From NCBI RefSeq assembly GCF_000759025.1, contig NZ_JPOS01000054.1:1-52510 (forward strand): a stretch of DNA of 52,510 bases, in the 5' to 3' direction. A model generated the notes under the pieces. The model saw only the letters and a list, made by a program, of their open reading frames with translations. It did no database searches and had not been told where the DNA came from. This document shows positions 27,515 to 36,472 of the stretch, in pieces (position 1 is the first letter of the stretch; every line of letters starts with the position of its first letter). The position numbers were made by a program, and so were the translations under genes. This stretch comes from Phaeodactylibacter xiamenensis. Its GTDB lineage: Bacteria; Bacteroidota; Bacteroidia; Chitinophagales; Saprospiraceae.

Positions 27515-28081
27515 ATGCCAACCATACCCATACCCAACTTCCAGACAGCCTTCCGGCAAAAAGCATTGCAGGGACGAGACCTAAAGTTGCGCCGCCTGAC
27601 CGCAGCAGACGCCCCAAAACTGACCACTTACGCCAATAACCCAAAAATTGCTGCTAACCTGATGGACCGCTTTCCAAACCCCTACACCCTGGAAAGTGCG
27701 CATTGGTTTATCAATTACGCAGCAGAAAATGAAGGAGAATCGGTTTTCGCTATCGATTGGGGAGAAGGGCTCATAGGCGTCATCAGCCTCATTTTTAAGC
27801 CCGATATTTACGCGGCCTCAGTAGAGTTAGGGTACTGGCTGGGCGAGCCTTTCTGGGGGCAGGGGATCATGCCTGAAGCTATAGGTTTGATTGTCAAACA
27901 CGCCTTTGAAGACTTACAGCACAGCCGGGTGTATGCTAATGTCTTTCACACCAATCCTGCTTCCCGGCGGGTACTGGAGAAAGCTGGTTTCGAACGGGAA
28001 GGCATTGCCCGTAAAGCGATTGTGAAGAATGGACGGATACTAGATGTGTGGACGTATGGAAAGGTAAATCCTCGTTTGTAA
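27515..28081 (+). CDS. GNAT-family N-acetyltransferase (RimJ/RimL-like)
   Basis: The 188-residue protein has a GNAT fold of the ribosomal-protein-acetyltransferase subtype. The opening strand is LKLRRLTAADAPKLTTYANN, the acetyl-CoA pocket region is ELGYWLGEPFWGQGIMPEAIGLI (variant of Q/RxxGxG/A), and the closing part is ASRRVLEKAGFEREGIARKAI, the usual 'N..S..vlEK.GF..EG' signature. Members acetylate protein N-termini, amino acids or antibiotics; the substrate is not predictable. It is convergent with the next gene, with only 6 bp between stop codons. Confidence 0.9.
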   Translation: MPTIPIPNFQTAFRQKALQGRDLKLRRLTAADAPKLTTYANNPKIAANLMDRFPNPYTLESAHWFINYAAENEGESVFAIDWGEGLIGVISLIFKPDIYAASVELGYWLGEPFWGQGIMPEAIGLIVKHAFEDLQHSRVYANVFHTNPASRRVLEKAGFEREGIARKAIVKNGRILDVWTYGKVNPRL

Positions 28082-28087
28082 CTGATT

Positions 28088-29350
28088 TTATTCATGTGCA
28101 CGCCCCTTCTGACTTCCGCTGCGCGCCTTCTCCTCAAGGACTTGCAGTTCCTCCAACTCTTCCGGCGACAGCCGGTATTGGTCAATATTGTCAAGGTCAG
28201 GCTGCCCGGCATCCACCCAGGCAGTATACCATGCGCTGCCAATAGAAAGGATTGTTGCCCGCATCCGGTCTTCCACCATGCCCTTCATCCGCTCCTGATA
28301 AGCTTTGGCATATTCCTTGCACTGGGTGCGAATAGTGCGGCCGAGGCGTTCTTCGTAGCAATATTGTTTGTCTTCCGGGAACGTTTTGCTCAGGTCCCGC
28401 TCAATCTGAAGGACACTATCAACAAGGAGATGGCTGGCGAGCACCACATCCCAATAATAGTCTTTGGGATTGGCGATGTACTCGGCTTTGCCTACAAAGT
28501 AGTCGTACTCCTGATCGGCAAACAGCTCGGGTATCCGGCTTTCCCAAAAGGCGTGAATACCCACCTGATCGGTAAGCTGCCCGTTGTAATTGGTGGTGGT
28601 GTGAAGGGGCACGTGCGCATCCCCGATATAATGCCCAAACTCTGCTGAGATACGCAGTATTCGGGGTATATCCCGGTTGCGAAAGGCAGCAGTAAGGCGG
28701 CGCTGCATAGCGGGCAAGTGGTAAGGCACAATGCCGTACTCCGAGAAGTGGTCCACCGCGTAGGCTTTTTCGCAATCAATCGCGCCCGGGCTCAGCCCAA
28801 AAAGCATGGCCAGGGTATCACAGCTCAGGTTCCATTCTTCTTCATAGTACTGCGGCATGATTTCCTGAATGAAATAGGTCTTGTAGTCCGACTGATAGGG
28901 CACCTTGATCGCCCCACCATCTGTATCCAGGCTGATGAGCACCTGACGGCCTATTGTGTCCCGGTAGAGCAGTGTCGTATCCCCATCGGAGTCCACAACG
29001 CCTACTTCCGTAAACTTCATCAGGGCTTCCGTCCAGTCCCTGGGTACTTCCGGGAAAGGGTAAGTGCCCCAGTGGTCGATGTCAATATAGTGGCGGACGG
29101 CTTCGTGGCGGGTGGCGTATCGGCGCTTGTCAGGGTCTACGGCATGCTCAGTGACGTACTCCAGGTTTTTCTTGTAAAACACAATCATCTCCGGTGGGAG
29201 GGTGAAGACGGCCATCCGGTTGAGCCGACGGTGCCCCCAGAACCCCCAGCGCTCAGAAGGCGCAGCGCCCAGCCCAATGAGCAATAATAGTATGGCAATG
29301 AGGACGTTCCTGCTCGTTTGCCTGGAGCGAAGTGGCTTTTGATGATTCAT
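28088..29350 (-). CDS. Zinc-dependent phospholipase C / S1-P1 nuclease-fold secreted hydrolase
   Basis: The 420-residue protein has an N-terminal hydrophobic signal (residues ~16-30) that would be removed to leave a mature protein beginning near WGFWGHRRLN. In this fold the mature N-terminal Trp and the first His bind zinc. Further ligands lie in RHYIDIDHWG and in the FGHYIGDAHVPLHTTTNYNG block, which is the family signature. The C-terminal ~100 residues are helical, charged (EELEELQVLEEKAR) and outside the core. Members cleave phospholipids or single-stranded nucleic acids outside the cytoplasm; which applies here is open. The start ATG at 29350 is well placed before the signal peptide. Confidence 0.85.
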   Translation of the reverse strand: MNHQKPLRSRQTSRNVLIAILLLLIGLGAAPSERWGFWGHRRLNRMAVFTLPPEMIVFYKKNLEYVTEHAVDPDKRRYATRHEAVRHYIDIDHWGTYPFPEVPRDWTEALMKFTEVGVVDSDGDTTLLYRDTIGRQVLISLDTDGGAIKVPYQSDYKTYFIQEIMPQYYEEEWNLSCDTLAMLFGLSPGAIDCEKAYAVDHFSEYGIVPYHLPAMQRRLTAAFRNRDIPRILRISAEFGHYIGDAHVPLHTTTNYNGQLTDQVGIHAFWESRIPELFADQEYDYFVGKAEYIANPKDYYWDVVLASHLLVDSVLQIERDLSKTFPEDKQYCYEERLGRTIRTQCKEYAKAYQERMKGMVEDRMRATILSIGSAWYTAWVDAGQPDLDNIDQYRLSPEELEELQVLEEKARSGSQKGRAHE

Positions 29351-29375
29351 GTTCCGGCTCGGTTATATTGGGAAA

Positions 29376-29415
29376 TGAGGTGAAATTAAGCTTTAACGGG
29401 CTTAGAATAACCTCA
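29376..29415 (-). terminator. Possible terminator of the gld cluster
   Basis: This interrupted hairpin has outer arms tgaggt/acctca and inner arms taagc/gctta. It lies 7 bp past the stop codon of the DUF4340 gene on the minus strand. There is no strong T tract, so the call is weak. Confidence 0.3.
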
Positions 29416-29421
29416 TAACTG

Positions 29422-30462
29422 TCAGTTTAACAGGTTGGTATCCTTATAAAAGGAAGCGTAGCCCCAAAATATCTTTTCCATCACAAGATGCTGCGCCAAC
29501 ATGAAGTCCTGTTGGTTGCGCAACACAAAGTAGCGGTCGAGGTAGCCACCTGTGGTAACATAGTCCCCTGTTTTGCGGTCCTGTGTCGTGACTTTCTCCT
29601 TAATAATAGGGTAGAATACGGCACGGGTGGTATCCTCCTTGGTATTGACAAGGGTGATGCTGCAAAAGGGGATGGTCTGCATAATGGAGTCACGGCTGGA
29701 GTACTCATTGCGGAAAGCCTCCGCGCCCACACTTTCGAAGTTGACCAGGTAAGCTTCCACACTGCCTTCCTTAAAGGGGCGCCGAATCTCAGGCGTAATA
29801 TCGTAGAAAGGCTTTACCGTATAGTCGCTGCCCGTTGCTTCCAGAATAAAAGACTGGTTTTTTTGCTTTGGGTATTCGACGGAGAGATATTTGATGTCTT
29901 CTACCTTTTCTGAAAACAGCAGCTTGTCCCGCCATTCGTCACCGTATCGGTCAAAGCGGACACTAAGGTTGCCTGAGAAGCCTGGCATTTCTGCGACGTA
30001 GGGCTGCTCCGCACCATCCATGATGATGTAGGTGCCGCGCTCATCTGCTGTAGAGCCGCCAATGTAGTAAGCCTTGAGCAGATTTCCTGCTTTATCGTAC
30101 AGCTCCACCTTTTTGCCCTGAGTAGCCAGTACATTGACCATATTTTTCACCGCATTGTCGGAAGGTTTGTACTTAATACGAACGTTCCTGATGGCTTCAA
30201 GCAAGGGCTCCATCACGTGCGGGTTAGCTGGGCCGGCGCCTTCCAGGTCCCAACCGCCGTTTTCATTGCGCACCAGAGTCGAACGTTCGCCTTTCCGGCC
30301 AGCAATAAAGATTTTGTGCAGCTGGCTCATGTCTTCCAGGGCGAAATCCCGGTCGGAGCCTGCCAATGTCATTTTATTGCGTTCATCATCCGTAGAAAGG
30401 TACCAGAAAGCCCCGCCGCCGAGCAGCAGGAAAACAACCAGCAAAATTAAAGTTCTTTTCAT
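29422..30462 (-). CDS. DUF4340 domain protein, last gene of the gld ABC cluster
   Basis: The 346-residue protein has one N-terminal membrane segment (residues ~3-22) and then a soluble domain of repeated beta-strand units (LHKIFIAGRKGERSTLVRNENGGWDLEG; GNLLKAYYIGGSTADERGTYIIMDG). This is the DUF4340 pattern. In many bacteria DUF4340 genes follow GldG-type ABC components, and here it starts 12 bp after gldG on the same strand. It probably faces the periplasm and works with the transporter, but the biochemical role is unknown. Confidence 0.85.
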   Translation of the reverse strand: MKRTLILLVVFLLLGGGAFWYLSTDDERNKMTLAGSDRDFALEDMSQLHKIFIAGRKGERSTLVRNENGGWDLEGAGPANPHVMEPLLEAIRNVRIKYKPSDNAVKNMVNVLATQGKKVELYDKAGNLLKAYYIGGSTADERGTYIIMDGAEQPYVAEMPGFSGNLSVRFDRYGDEWRDKLLFSEKVEDIKYLSVEYPKQKNQSFILEATGSDYTVKPFYDITPEIRRPFKEGSVEAYLVNFESVGAEAFRNEYSSRDSIMQTIPFCSITLVNTKEDTTRAVFYPIIKEKVTTQDRKTGDYVTTGGYLDRYFVLRNQQDFMLAQHLVMEKIFWGYASFYKDTNLLN

Positions 30463-30474
30463 CTCTGAGTTTTA

Positions 30475-32196
30475 TTAAGCGGCAAACCGGCGCCGCCGTA
30501 CCAAGTTGTATGCAAATCCGAAAAGTGCCAGAAACAATAGCGGCACTCCAATATTTAAAAACTGCCAAAAAACCTTGCGCTCCTGCGCCTCAACAGTGTC
30601 CAGCAGCCTGAGTTTCAATTCTTTGCCCCGGGCCTGAATGACCCCTTGCTCATTGATCAGGTACTCCAGAGTATTGACCAGCAAATCTTTGTTGGCAAAA
30701 AGGTATTTATCAAATTCATTAAAGCCCAGCGGGCTGAATTGTTTGCCATCCCGGCCAACTTTATTACGGGCTATATCGCCATCCGCGATCACCACCATTT
30801 TGGTCGGTTCGCTTTGGGTGCGGAACTCCAGGCCCAGGTCTCGCATGCCCTGCAGCATACTCTCGGTCACCCGGTTCTCATACAAAGAGGGAAAAGTGCC
30901 CTCCAGCAGCAGCCCCAGCGTTTGGGGCTCGGCATTGAACTTGTCGGGGTCCAGGTCGTAGCGCAGGAATTCAAAGTTCATCTCCACCGGGATGTACTGC
31001 ACCCGGGTATTATCGGAAGACTGCAGTAAGGGGATCTTTTCCACTTCGGTCTTGGTGGTCACATCCAGGTCGACCGTACTGGGGTATTTGAAGTTAACCA
31101 GCCCCAGGTTGTTGACGATGGGGTGGTCCGCTTTTGGGGCAACAACCGGGTGATAAGGATACCGGAAGTTGTCAAACTGCGGAGCATTGCCCTGCATGCC
31201 TACCACCAACGGGATGCTGGAACACTGCAAATCAAGGACCAGATTGGGCTGAATACGGATGCCATAGCGAAACAGCAGGTCATCCAGGTTGAGATCATAT
31301 TCGTTGGGATAGTACTGTGCCCGGCCCTGAAGGCTGTCCAGGTCTACCCGTACTTTATCCAGCAGCCAAAGGACTTTCCCGCCCTGCATCACGTACTGGT
31401 CAATTTTAAATTTATCTTTTTCTGAGAATGGGCGCGTAGGCTTGGCCACGATCAGCAAGTCGGCCTCTTCACCGATGTGCACGACGCTGTCAAGATTGAT
31501 GCGCCCAAATTCATAGTATCCCTCCAGTGTCTTTTGCAGATCGGCAGTTTCGATGCGTTCCAGTTCGCCGTGGCCGGTAGTAAAAAGCACATTGGGCTGA
31601 ACCGTACTGCCCAGCCGTTGTATGGCATTGGCCAGTTTATACTCCAGCAGGCCCACCGAGTTGTTGAGGGTGAGCTCCTGTGGCATGCCTGGCACTTCAT
31701 TTTCCAGCAGATTGACCGCTATTTCCCGGTTTTTGTAGAAAATGATAGCGTAGGGATAGATCATCTTACGCTCGGTGCCTTCCACGCCCTTTACGGTCAG
31801 TTGAGTGGGCGTAATGCCCTGATCACGAAGGTTTTGCCGCCGCTCATTGATTTCCTGGGTCGTGCCCCGGTTGGGGTTTTCAAATTCGTACTCCACATAG
31901 CCGGAGACGCCCCGGAAGTCGTCCAGGAGGTCTTGCGTAGCATTGCGTAAACGCTTAAACCCGGCGGGGAATTCCCCCTCCAGCAATACCCGGATGTACA
32001 CTACATCATCCAGGCCTTCGAGTAGTTCACGGGTAGGCTCGGTGAGGGTAAACCGTTTCTCCTCCGTCATGTCCAGGAAGCCGTATAAAGGCTTACCGGC
32101 TATCCGGGCATTAGCCAGGATATTGAGGAACAGCAGAATGCCGAAGAACAGCAGGAGCTGAAGGACGAATTGTGTCTTTTGTTGTTGCTTAGCCAT
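30475..32196 (-). CDS. gldG: Gliding motility ABC transporter auxiliary protein GldG
   Basis: The 573-residue protein has an N-terminal membrane helix (~10-28), a large periplasmic region and a C-terminal helix (~545-565, VPLLFLALFGFAYNLV) followed by RRRR. Family features include the MTEEKRFTLTEPTRELLEGL opening, the ELTLNNSVGLLEYKLANAI block, FTTGHGELE, and VVIADGDIARN near the end. GldG pairs with GldF as the membrane part of an ABC transporter required for gliding in Flavobacterium; the transported substrate is not established. It lies 91 bp downstream of gldF, and DUF4340 follows it closely. Confidence 0.93.
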   Translation of the reverse strand: MAKQQQKTQFVLQLLLFFGILLFLNILANARIAGKPLYGFLDMTEEKRFTLTEPTRELLEGLDDVVYIRVLLEGEFPAGFKRLRNATQDLLDDFRGVSGYVEYEFENPNRGTTQEINERRQNLRDQGITPTQLTVKGVEGTERKMIYPYAIIFYKNREIAVNLLENEVPGMPQELTLNNSVGLLEYKLANAIQRLGSTVQPNVLFTTGHGELERIETADLQKTLEGYYEFGRINLDSVVHIGEEADLLIVAKPTRPFSEKDKFKIDQYVMQGGKVLWLLDKVRVDLDSLQGRAQYYPNEYDLNLDDLLFRYGIRIQPNLVLDLQCSSIPLVVGMQGNAPQFDNFRYPYHPVVAPKADHPIVNNLGLVNFKYPSTVDLDVTTKTEVEKIPLLQSSDNTRVQYIPVEMNFEFLRYDLDPDKFNAEPQTLGLLLEGTFPSLYENRVTESMLQGMRDLGLEFRTQSEPTKMVVIADGDIARNKVGRDGKQFSPLGFNEFDKYLFANKDLLVNTLEYLINEQGVIQARGKELKLRLLDTVEAQERKVFWQFLNIGVPLLFLALFGFAYNLVRRRRFAA

Positions 32197-32287
32197 TGGA
32201 GCGTAAAGGTTACGATCTTGAGTCTATGATACAATCAGAACTGTGCGAGGGTTGCCTCTGAGCACGTGAATCCTGCCTTTTGTTGAT

Positions 32288-33019
32288 TTACCATTTCCGG
32301 CGTTCCATGGAAAACAGGGTAAGCCCCAGGAACAATGCAATGACCGAAAGGAAGTAGACGATATCCCGGCTATCGATTAACCCCCGGCTGATAGACCGGT
32401 AGTGGTAGTCAATGCCAAACATCTGCACCACGTCGTCCACTTTTCCTACCAGGCCTGGAAGCCGGCTCAGGAAATCAAAGCCGTAGTACAGGAAGAAGGC
32501 CAGGAAGGTGGCCAGCAGAAAGGCGACAATCTGGTTGTTAGACAGGGAAGATGCAAAGAGCCCGATAGCCACGTACGCAGCTGCCAGGAAGAACAGCCCG
32601 ATGTAAGAGCCCAGCACCGCACCGCCGTCAATATTCCCAACTGGTGACCCCAATTGGTAAACGGTGTAATAGTACAGCAGGGTGGGGATGAGGGCAAAAA
32701 GCACCAGCACTATACAGGCCAGATATTTGCCCAGGATAATCTGCAGGCTGGTAATGGGCCGGGTCGCCAGCAGCTCTATGGTGCCGCTTTGGTATTCTTC
32801 TGCAAAAGACCGCATCGTTACGGCAGGGATCAGGAATAGAAACACCATCGGGCCGATTTCAAAAAGTGGTCCCAGGCTGGCATAATTAACATTCAACAGG
32901 CTCGTGTCTGGGAAGACAAACAAAATGAGCCCGGTAATGACCAGAAAAACCCCAACGACAATATAGCCGATCAGGGAACTGAAAAATGCGTTGACTTCCT
33001 TTAGGAAAATACTTTGCAT
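32288..33019 (-). CDS. gldF: Gliding motility ABC transporter permease GldF
   Basis: This 243-residue polytopic membrane protein has about six helices. It opens with MQSIFLKEVNAFFSSLIGYIVVGVFL, written here to show the ABC-2-type permease start, and carries the conserved loop FLIPAVTMRSFAEEYQSG, then TIELLATRPITSLQIILGKY. That loop is typical of ABC-2 permeases and their GldF branch. It forms the channel with GldG and is presumably powered by GldA encoded upstream. Only 6 bp separate its start from the stop of the unknown gene before it, which supports one transcript. Confidence 0.93.
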   Translation of the reverse strand: MQSIFLKEVNAFFSSLIGYIVVGVFLVITGLILFVFPDTSLLNVNYASLGPLFEIGPMVFLFLIPAVTMRSFAEEYQSGTIELLATRPITSLQIILGKYLACIVLVLFALIPTLLYYYTVYQLGSPVGNIDGGAVLGSYIGLFFLAAAYVAIGLFASSLSNNQIVAFLLATFLAFFLYYGFDFLSRLPGLVGKVDDVVQMFGIDYHYRSISRGLIDSRDIVYFLSVIALFLGLTLFSMERRKW

Positions 33020-33025
33020 GTAGGC

Positions 33026-33727
33026 TTACTTTTTGGATTTTTTTGCTTCTTCTTCCGGTACGGGGATATAAACCGGATTGCGATCATCATAAATCAATAC
33101 ACATTTGTAGAGCATGTCGGTACTTGCCGTCTCAGGCAGCTCATCAACCGTTCGGTACATCTTGGTATCATCCCCAATCATGCCAATAAGGGTAGGCTGA
33201 TCGAGCGGGCCGTGCTGCCCGGTAAGCAGGTGCAGGATACGCGCCTCATTGATGATTTCCCGCTTGGAAATATTGCCCCGCCGGAACGGGCGCCCGGTCA
33301 GTGGGTTGTAGGCTTTGATTTCTACTAATCGCTCCTCTTCGCGCTCGAATTCGTAATAGCAAATACGGCCCCGAACCCGCAAACCGGCGAAGTGCAGTAC
33401 TGCCGTATCTTTCATGATTTCATTCGGTAACTTGATATAAGGCAGTCCATCGAGTACGATTCCCCAGAGCTCTTCCTGTAGCTCCATACCGTCTTTAGAG
33501 CGGATATATTCGGCCTGTGCCCGGTAAGATTCCGCATTGGCAGCCAGTTTGGCATTAAGGTCACTCCAAAGATAGTCGGGCTGATTGTTACGCAGAGCAT
33601 CCAGCGTAAGGTAAACCCCATCCTGAAACCGGAAAGCAGCCTTAAGCTGGGCCGAGTCTGCCTGCGCACCTGCCCAGAGAGGCAGTGCAAACAGCAAACC
33701 AATAAGGAGTCGTTGTAGTGCAGGCAT
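33026..33727 (-). CDS. Secreted protein of unknown function between gldA and gldF
   Basis: I do not recognise a domain in this 233-residue protein. It has a clear signal peptide (residues ~1-22, ending AGAQA). The mature part starts FRFQDGVYLTLDALRNNQPDY, a lead seen in several uncharacterised Bacteroidota exported proteins. It ends in a charged, lysine-rich tail (PEEEAKKSKK). It has 5 bp to gldA and 6 bp to gldF, so it is very likely co-transcribed and may be a periplasmic helper of the Gld transporter. That role is inference from position only. Confidence 0.8.
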   Translation of the reverse strand: MPALQRLLIGLLFALPLWAGAQADSAQLKAAFRFQDGVYLTLDALRNNQPDYLWSDLNAKLAANAESYRAQAEYIRSKDGMELQEELWGIVLDGLPYIKLPNEIMKDTAVLHFAGLRVRGRICYYEFEREEERLVEIKAYNPLTGRPFRRGNISKREIINEARILHLLTGQHGPLDQPTLIGMIGDDTKMYRTVDELPETASTDMLYKCVLIYDDRNPVYIPVPEEEAKKSKK

Positions 33728-33732
33728 AAGGG

Positions 33733-34638
33733 TTACTTTGTGAGGCGCTGGAATACCTCGTCCATCTCAAATACTTCTTTGCGCATTTCCAGCAGCTTTA
33801 CTTTCTGGTCTACCGCGAAATCAAAGACGGATGCCCGCAGGTCCTCCTCCGCATCCGCCAGGATTTGATAACGATAGCCATTAAGTTGGCGGACTTCCTT
33901 AACGCCGTTGATCTTTTTGAGCTGCTGCTGCGGGATTTTGCTCTGGAACTCCACCGTAATCACAGACTCTCCGGTAGTGACGGACTGCAGGTGGCCGATG
34001 GTGTCATCTGCTACGAGATTACCCCGGTTGATGATCACCACCCGGTCGCAAATGGCTTTCACCTCCTGCATGATGTGGGTGGAAAAAATCACCGTTTTCT
34101 CCTCGCCCAGTTGTTTGATCAGCGCCCGGATATCAGCCAGCTGATTGGGGTCAAGCCCGGCGGTGGGCTCATCCAGAATCAGCACTTGCGGGTCATGCAG
34201 CAGGGCTTGCGCCAGGCCTACCCGTTGCCGGTAACCTTTGGAAAGCGCACCAATAGGCTTGCGCTGCTCCCGCTCCAGCCCGGTCATTTCGATCATCTCG
34301 CTGATGCGCTGATTGGGTTTGCTGATCTTGTGGAGCCCGGCAATAAACCGGAGGTATTCGCGCACGTACATGTCGAGATAAAGCGGATTGTGCTCCGGCA
34401 GGTAGCCAATGTTTTGGCGGACCTCCATAGGGGCTTCCTGCACATCGTACCCACAAACAGTGGCCTGTCCGCTGCTTTGTGGAATATAGCAAGTCAGCAC
34501 TTTCATCGTAGTGGTCTTTCCGGCACCGTTGGGGCCCAGAAAACCAAGCACCTGCCCGGGCTTCGCCTCGAAGGAAATATTATTGACCGCCTTTTGTTCC
34601 CCGTATATTTTGGTCAGGTTCTGCACCACTACCGACAT
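33733..34638 (-). CDS. gldA: Gliding motility ABC transporter ATPase GldA
   Basis: The ATG at 34638 gives a 301-residue protein; a TTG nine bases earlier is a poorer start. The ABC ATPase motifs are Walker A GPNGAGKT (35-42), the Q-loop region IGYLPEHNPLYLDM, the signature LSKGYRQRVGLAQALL, Walker B LILDEPTAGLD and the switch histidine in STHIM. The C-terminal ~90 residues are the extra domain common in ABC-2/Gld ATPases. It supplies energy to the GldF/GldG permease. In Flavobacterium gldA is separate from gldFG; here all three lie in one cluster, which strengthens the assignment. Confidence 0.93.
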   Translation of the reverse strand: MSVVVQNLTKIYGEQKAVNNISFEAKPGQVLGFLGPNGAGKTTTMKVLTCYIPQSSGQATVCGYDVQEAPMEVRQNIGYLPEHNPLYLDMYVREYLRFIAGLHKISKPNQRISEMIEMTGLEREQRKPIGALSKGYRQRVGLAQALLHDPQVLILDEPTAGLDPNQLADIRALIKQLGEEKTVIFSTHIMQEVKAICDRVVIINRGNLVADDTIGHLQSVTTGESVITVEFQSKIPQQQLKKINGVKEVRQLNGYRYQILADAEEDLRASVFDFAVDQKVKLLEMRKEVFEMDEVFQRLTK

Positions 34639-34699
34639 AGCATTCAAATTTTAGTCCGCAAAACTATAAAAAAATGACCGCAAGCCCGCCCTGAAAGCT

Positions 34700-36472
34700 C
34701 TATTGCAATGGCCTTTGTCGGATGACGACCTGCGAACAGGCTTTCGAACGTTGCAAAGACAACCCAAATTGCGCCAGTGAAGACCGGGCGGCCGCTATGC
34801 TGCTAAAATCCAGATGCCCCCGTAACAGCGCCCTTTCCGAAACAGACAGGTTGTTGTGCACCGGTACGCCCAACTCGCGCTGCATCAGCTGCAGGACTTC
34901 CGAAAGCGGTGCCCGCAGGACCAGTGCTGTTCGTTCCTGCTGGTCCCAGATGATGCGCCCGGGGTCTTCCGTGGTCAGGTGCTCCTGCAGCAGCAGGCTG
35001 TCTTTGAGTTGCAAGTCATACTGCGGAGGCGTAGGCCGCCAGTCGATTTCCAATCGGTATGCTTCTTCCAGTTGCTCCAGGATCATCGCTTTTCCGTCAG
35101 AAAGGGAGTACCGGCTTGAAGCAAAGATTATGTCGAGCCGGGGATCCTGATACAGGCCACTACAGTGGACCTGATTGGTATCCACTTCCAGCAGTTTCGG
35201 CAGGACTTCTGAAAGCCGCATTCCCATAACAGACAATCGAACCGGGGATTCGGTTGTATCCTGGCCGGAAACAAAGAAGGGCTGAGCGGCACCGGTCTCC
35301 TTTATTGTGAGCCGGAAGGGCCGGGCAGATTCAATATTGAAGGCGAAAGCCTGCGGGAAAAGTTGCAGGCAACCGGGTTCAGGCTCTACGATGATGCGGT
35401 TGAAATAAAGAGTTTGGGCGGGCTGCAACTGCCAGAGCCGCTTAGCCAGCTCGGGCTGCTGCAGGCTGTTGGCGACCCACATCTCCGGTTGTTGGGAGGT
35501 GCCAGCAATGATCATCTGAAAACTGTGAATGGGTAGCTCTTCAGCCCCTACAAACAGTCGAACAGGCTCTGCCAACTGTCCTTCAATTTGCCAAAGATGA
35601 TAATTCGTGCTCATCGGATTGGCGCTTAGTGGCCCCCAGCGTAGCTCTACCTCAGGCCCACGGTAGTCCATATAATCGGGCAGGGCTTTCCAGTCCAATG
35701 GCTCTGTAAGCGTGGTCGTACGCCGGATTTCCTGTGTGGAAAAGAGCTGATCGCGGTCGGCCAGTAAGCGGTTGTAAGTCCGGAAGCCTGGTATGTGAAT
35801 GATTTTGTAAAGGGCGTTTTGCTGGTACAGCTCATAAATATGTCGGGTTCCGGTTGCGGAAGTATCAATACGGAGGATGGGGCGCTGCCCGGTTTCCTGT
35901 ATCACCTGAAACCCGAAAGCTTCCTGTGTATGCCGGGGGTGGGGGACCTTTACGGCAGGGCTGTACGGCAGCATGGGGTCAATGACCCGGATGTGCAGGG
36001 ACTGAATCCGGATACTGTCGGCAGCATCAATCCGCAGGCTGATGATATCTCCCGGTCGGATACCGTTTTGATAAGTAGCCACTACCGATGCGTCGAACCC
36101 TTGATCAGATGTGTAGTCAGGGTAGGAAAACCAGAAAGGCCCAAACCGCTGATAAGGCTCCCGGTGCAGCTGTACGACTTCAAAGGGCAGCGACCGGGCT
36201 TCCCTGAAAACCTTTAGCGGCTGCCCGATCAGCATTTTAAACTCATCCAGCGGAAGTGCTGCCTCGCCCTTGTAAACTTCCGGATTAGCGAATTTGGACA
36301 GTGGGATGCTCAAAGCCCCCCACTGAATCCGGTAGTCGGTTGGTGCAACGGGCGCCTCGTGTATGGGCAAAGACCCGGCCTGACCAGCTGCCGCTGCCTC
36401 AGGTTCAGGCTGCGAACAGCTAACCATAAGCCCCAGCACCAAAGCTGCCAGTAATCCGGAGTATCCACGCAT
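34700..36472 (-). CDS. Large lipoprotein of unknown function upstream of the gld cluster
   Basis: The 590-residue protein has a lipoprotein signal: a hydrophobic stretch and then LMVSC with Cys19 as the likely lipidation site, followed by an Ala/Glu-rich linker. No family is recognised with confidence. The middle has extended beta-rich text (GIRPGDIISLRIDAADSIRIQSLHIRVIDP). The last ~190 residues contain two segments resembling STN-type short domains (RLSEVLPKLLEVDTNQVHCSGLY; APLSEVLQLMQRELGVPVHNNLS), a fold found at the start of secretins and some TonB receptors. The same strand and a 61-bp gap to gldA make co-expression possible. An outer-membrane or periplasmic partner role is inference. 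Confidence 0.75.
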   Translation of the reverse strand: MRGYSGLLAALVLGLMVSCSQPEPEAAAAGQAGSLPIHEAPVAPTDYRIQWGALSIPLSKFANPEVYKGEAALPLDEFKMLIGQPLKVFREARSLPFEVVQLHREPYQRFGPFWFSYPDYTSDQGFDASVVATYQNGIRPGDIISLRIDAADSIRIQSLHIRVIDPMLPYSPAVKVPHPRHTQEAFGFQVIQETGQRPILRIDTSATGTRHIYELYQQNALYKIIHIPGFRTYNRLLADRDQLFSTQEIRRTTTLTEPLDWKALPDYMDYRGPEVELRWGPLSANPMSTNYHLWQIEGQLAEPVRLFVGAEELPIHSFQMIIAGTSQQPEMWVANSLQQPELAKRLWQLQPAQTLYFNRIIVEPEPGCLQLFPQAFAFNIESARPFRLTIKETGAAQPFFVSGQDTTESPVRLSVMGMRLSEVLPKLLEVDTNQVHCSGLYQDPRLDIIFASSRYSLSDGKAMILEQLEEAYRLEIDWRPTPPQYDLQLKDSLLLQEHLTTEDPGRIIWDQQERTALVLRAPLSEVLQLMQRELGVPVHNNLSVSERALLRGHLDFSSIAAARSSLAQFGLSLQRSKACSQVVIRQRPLQ

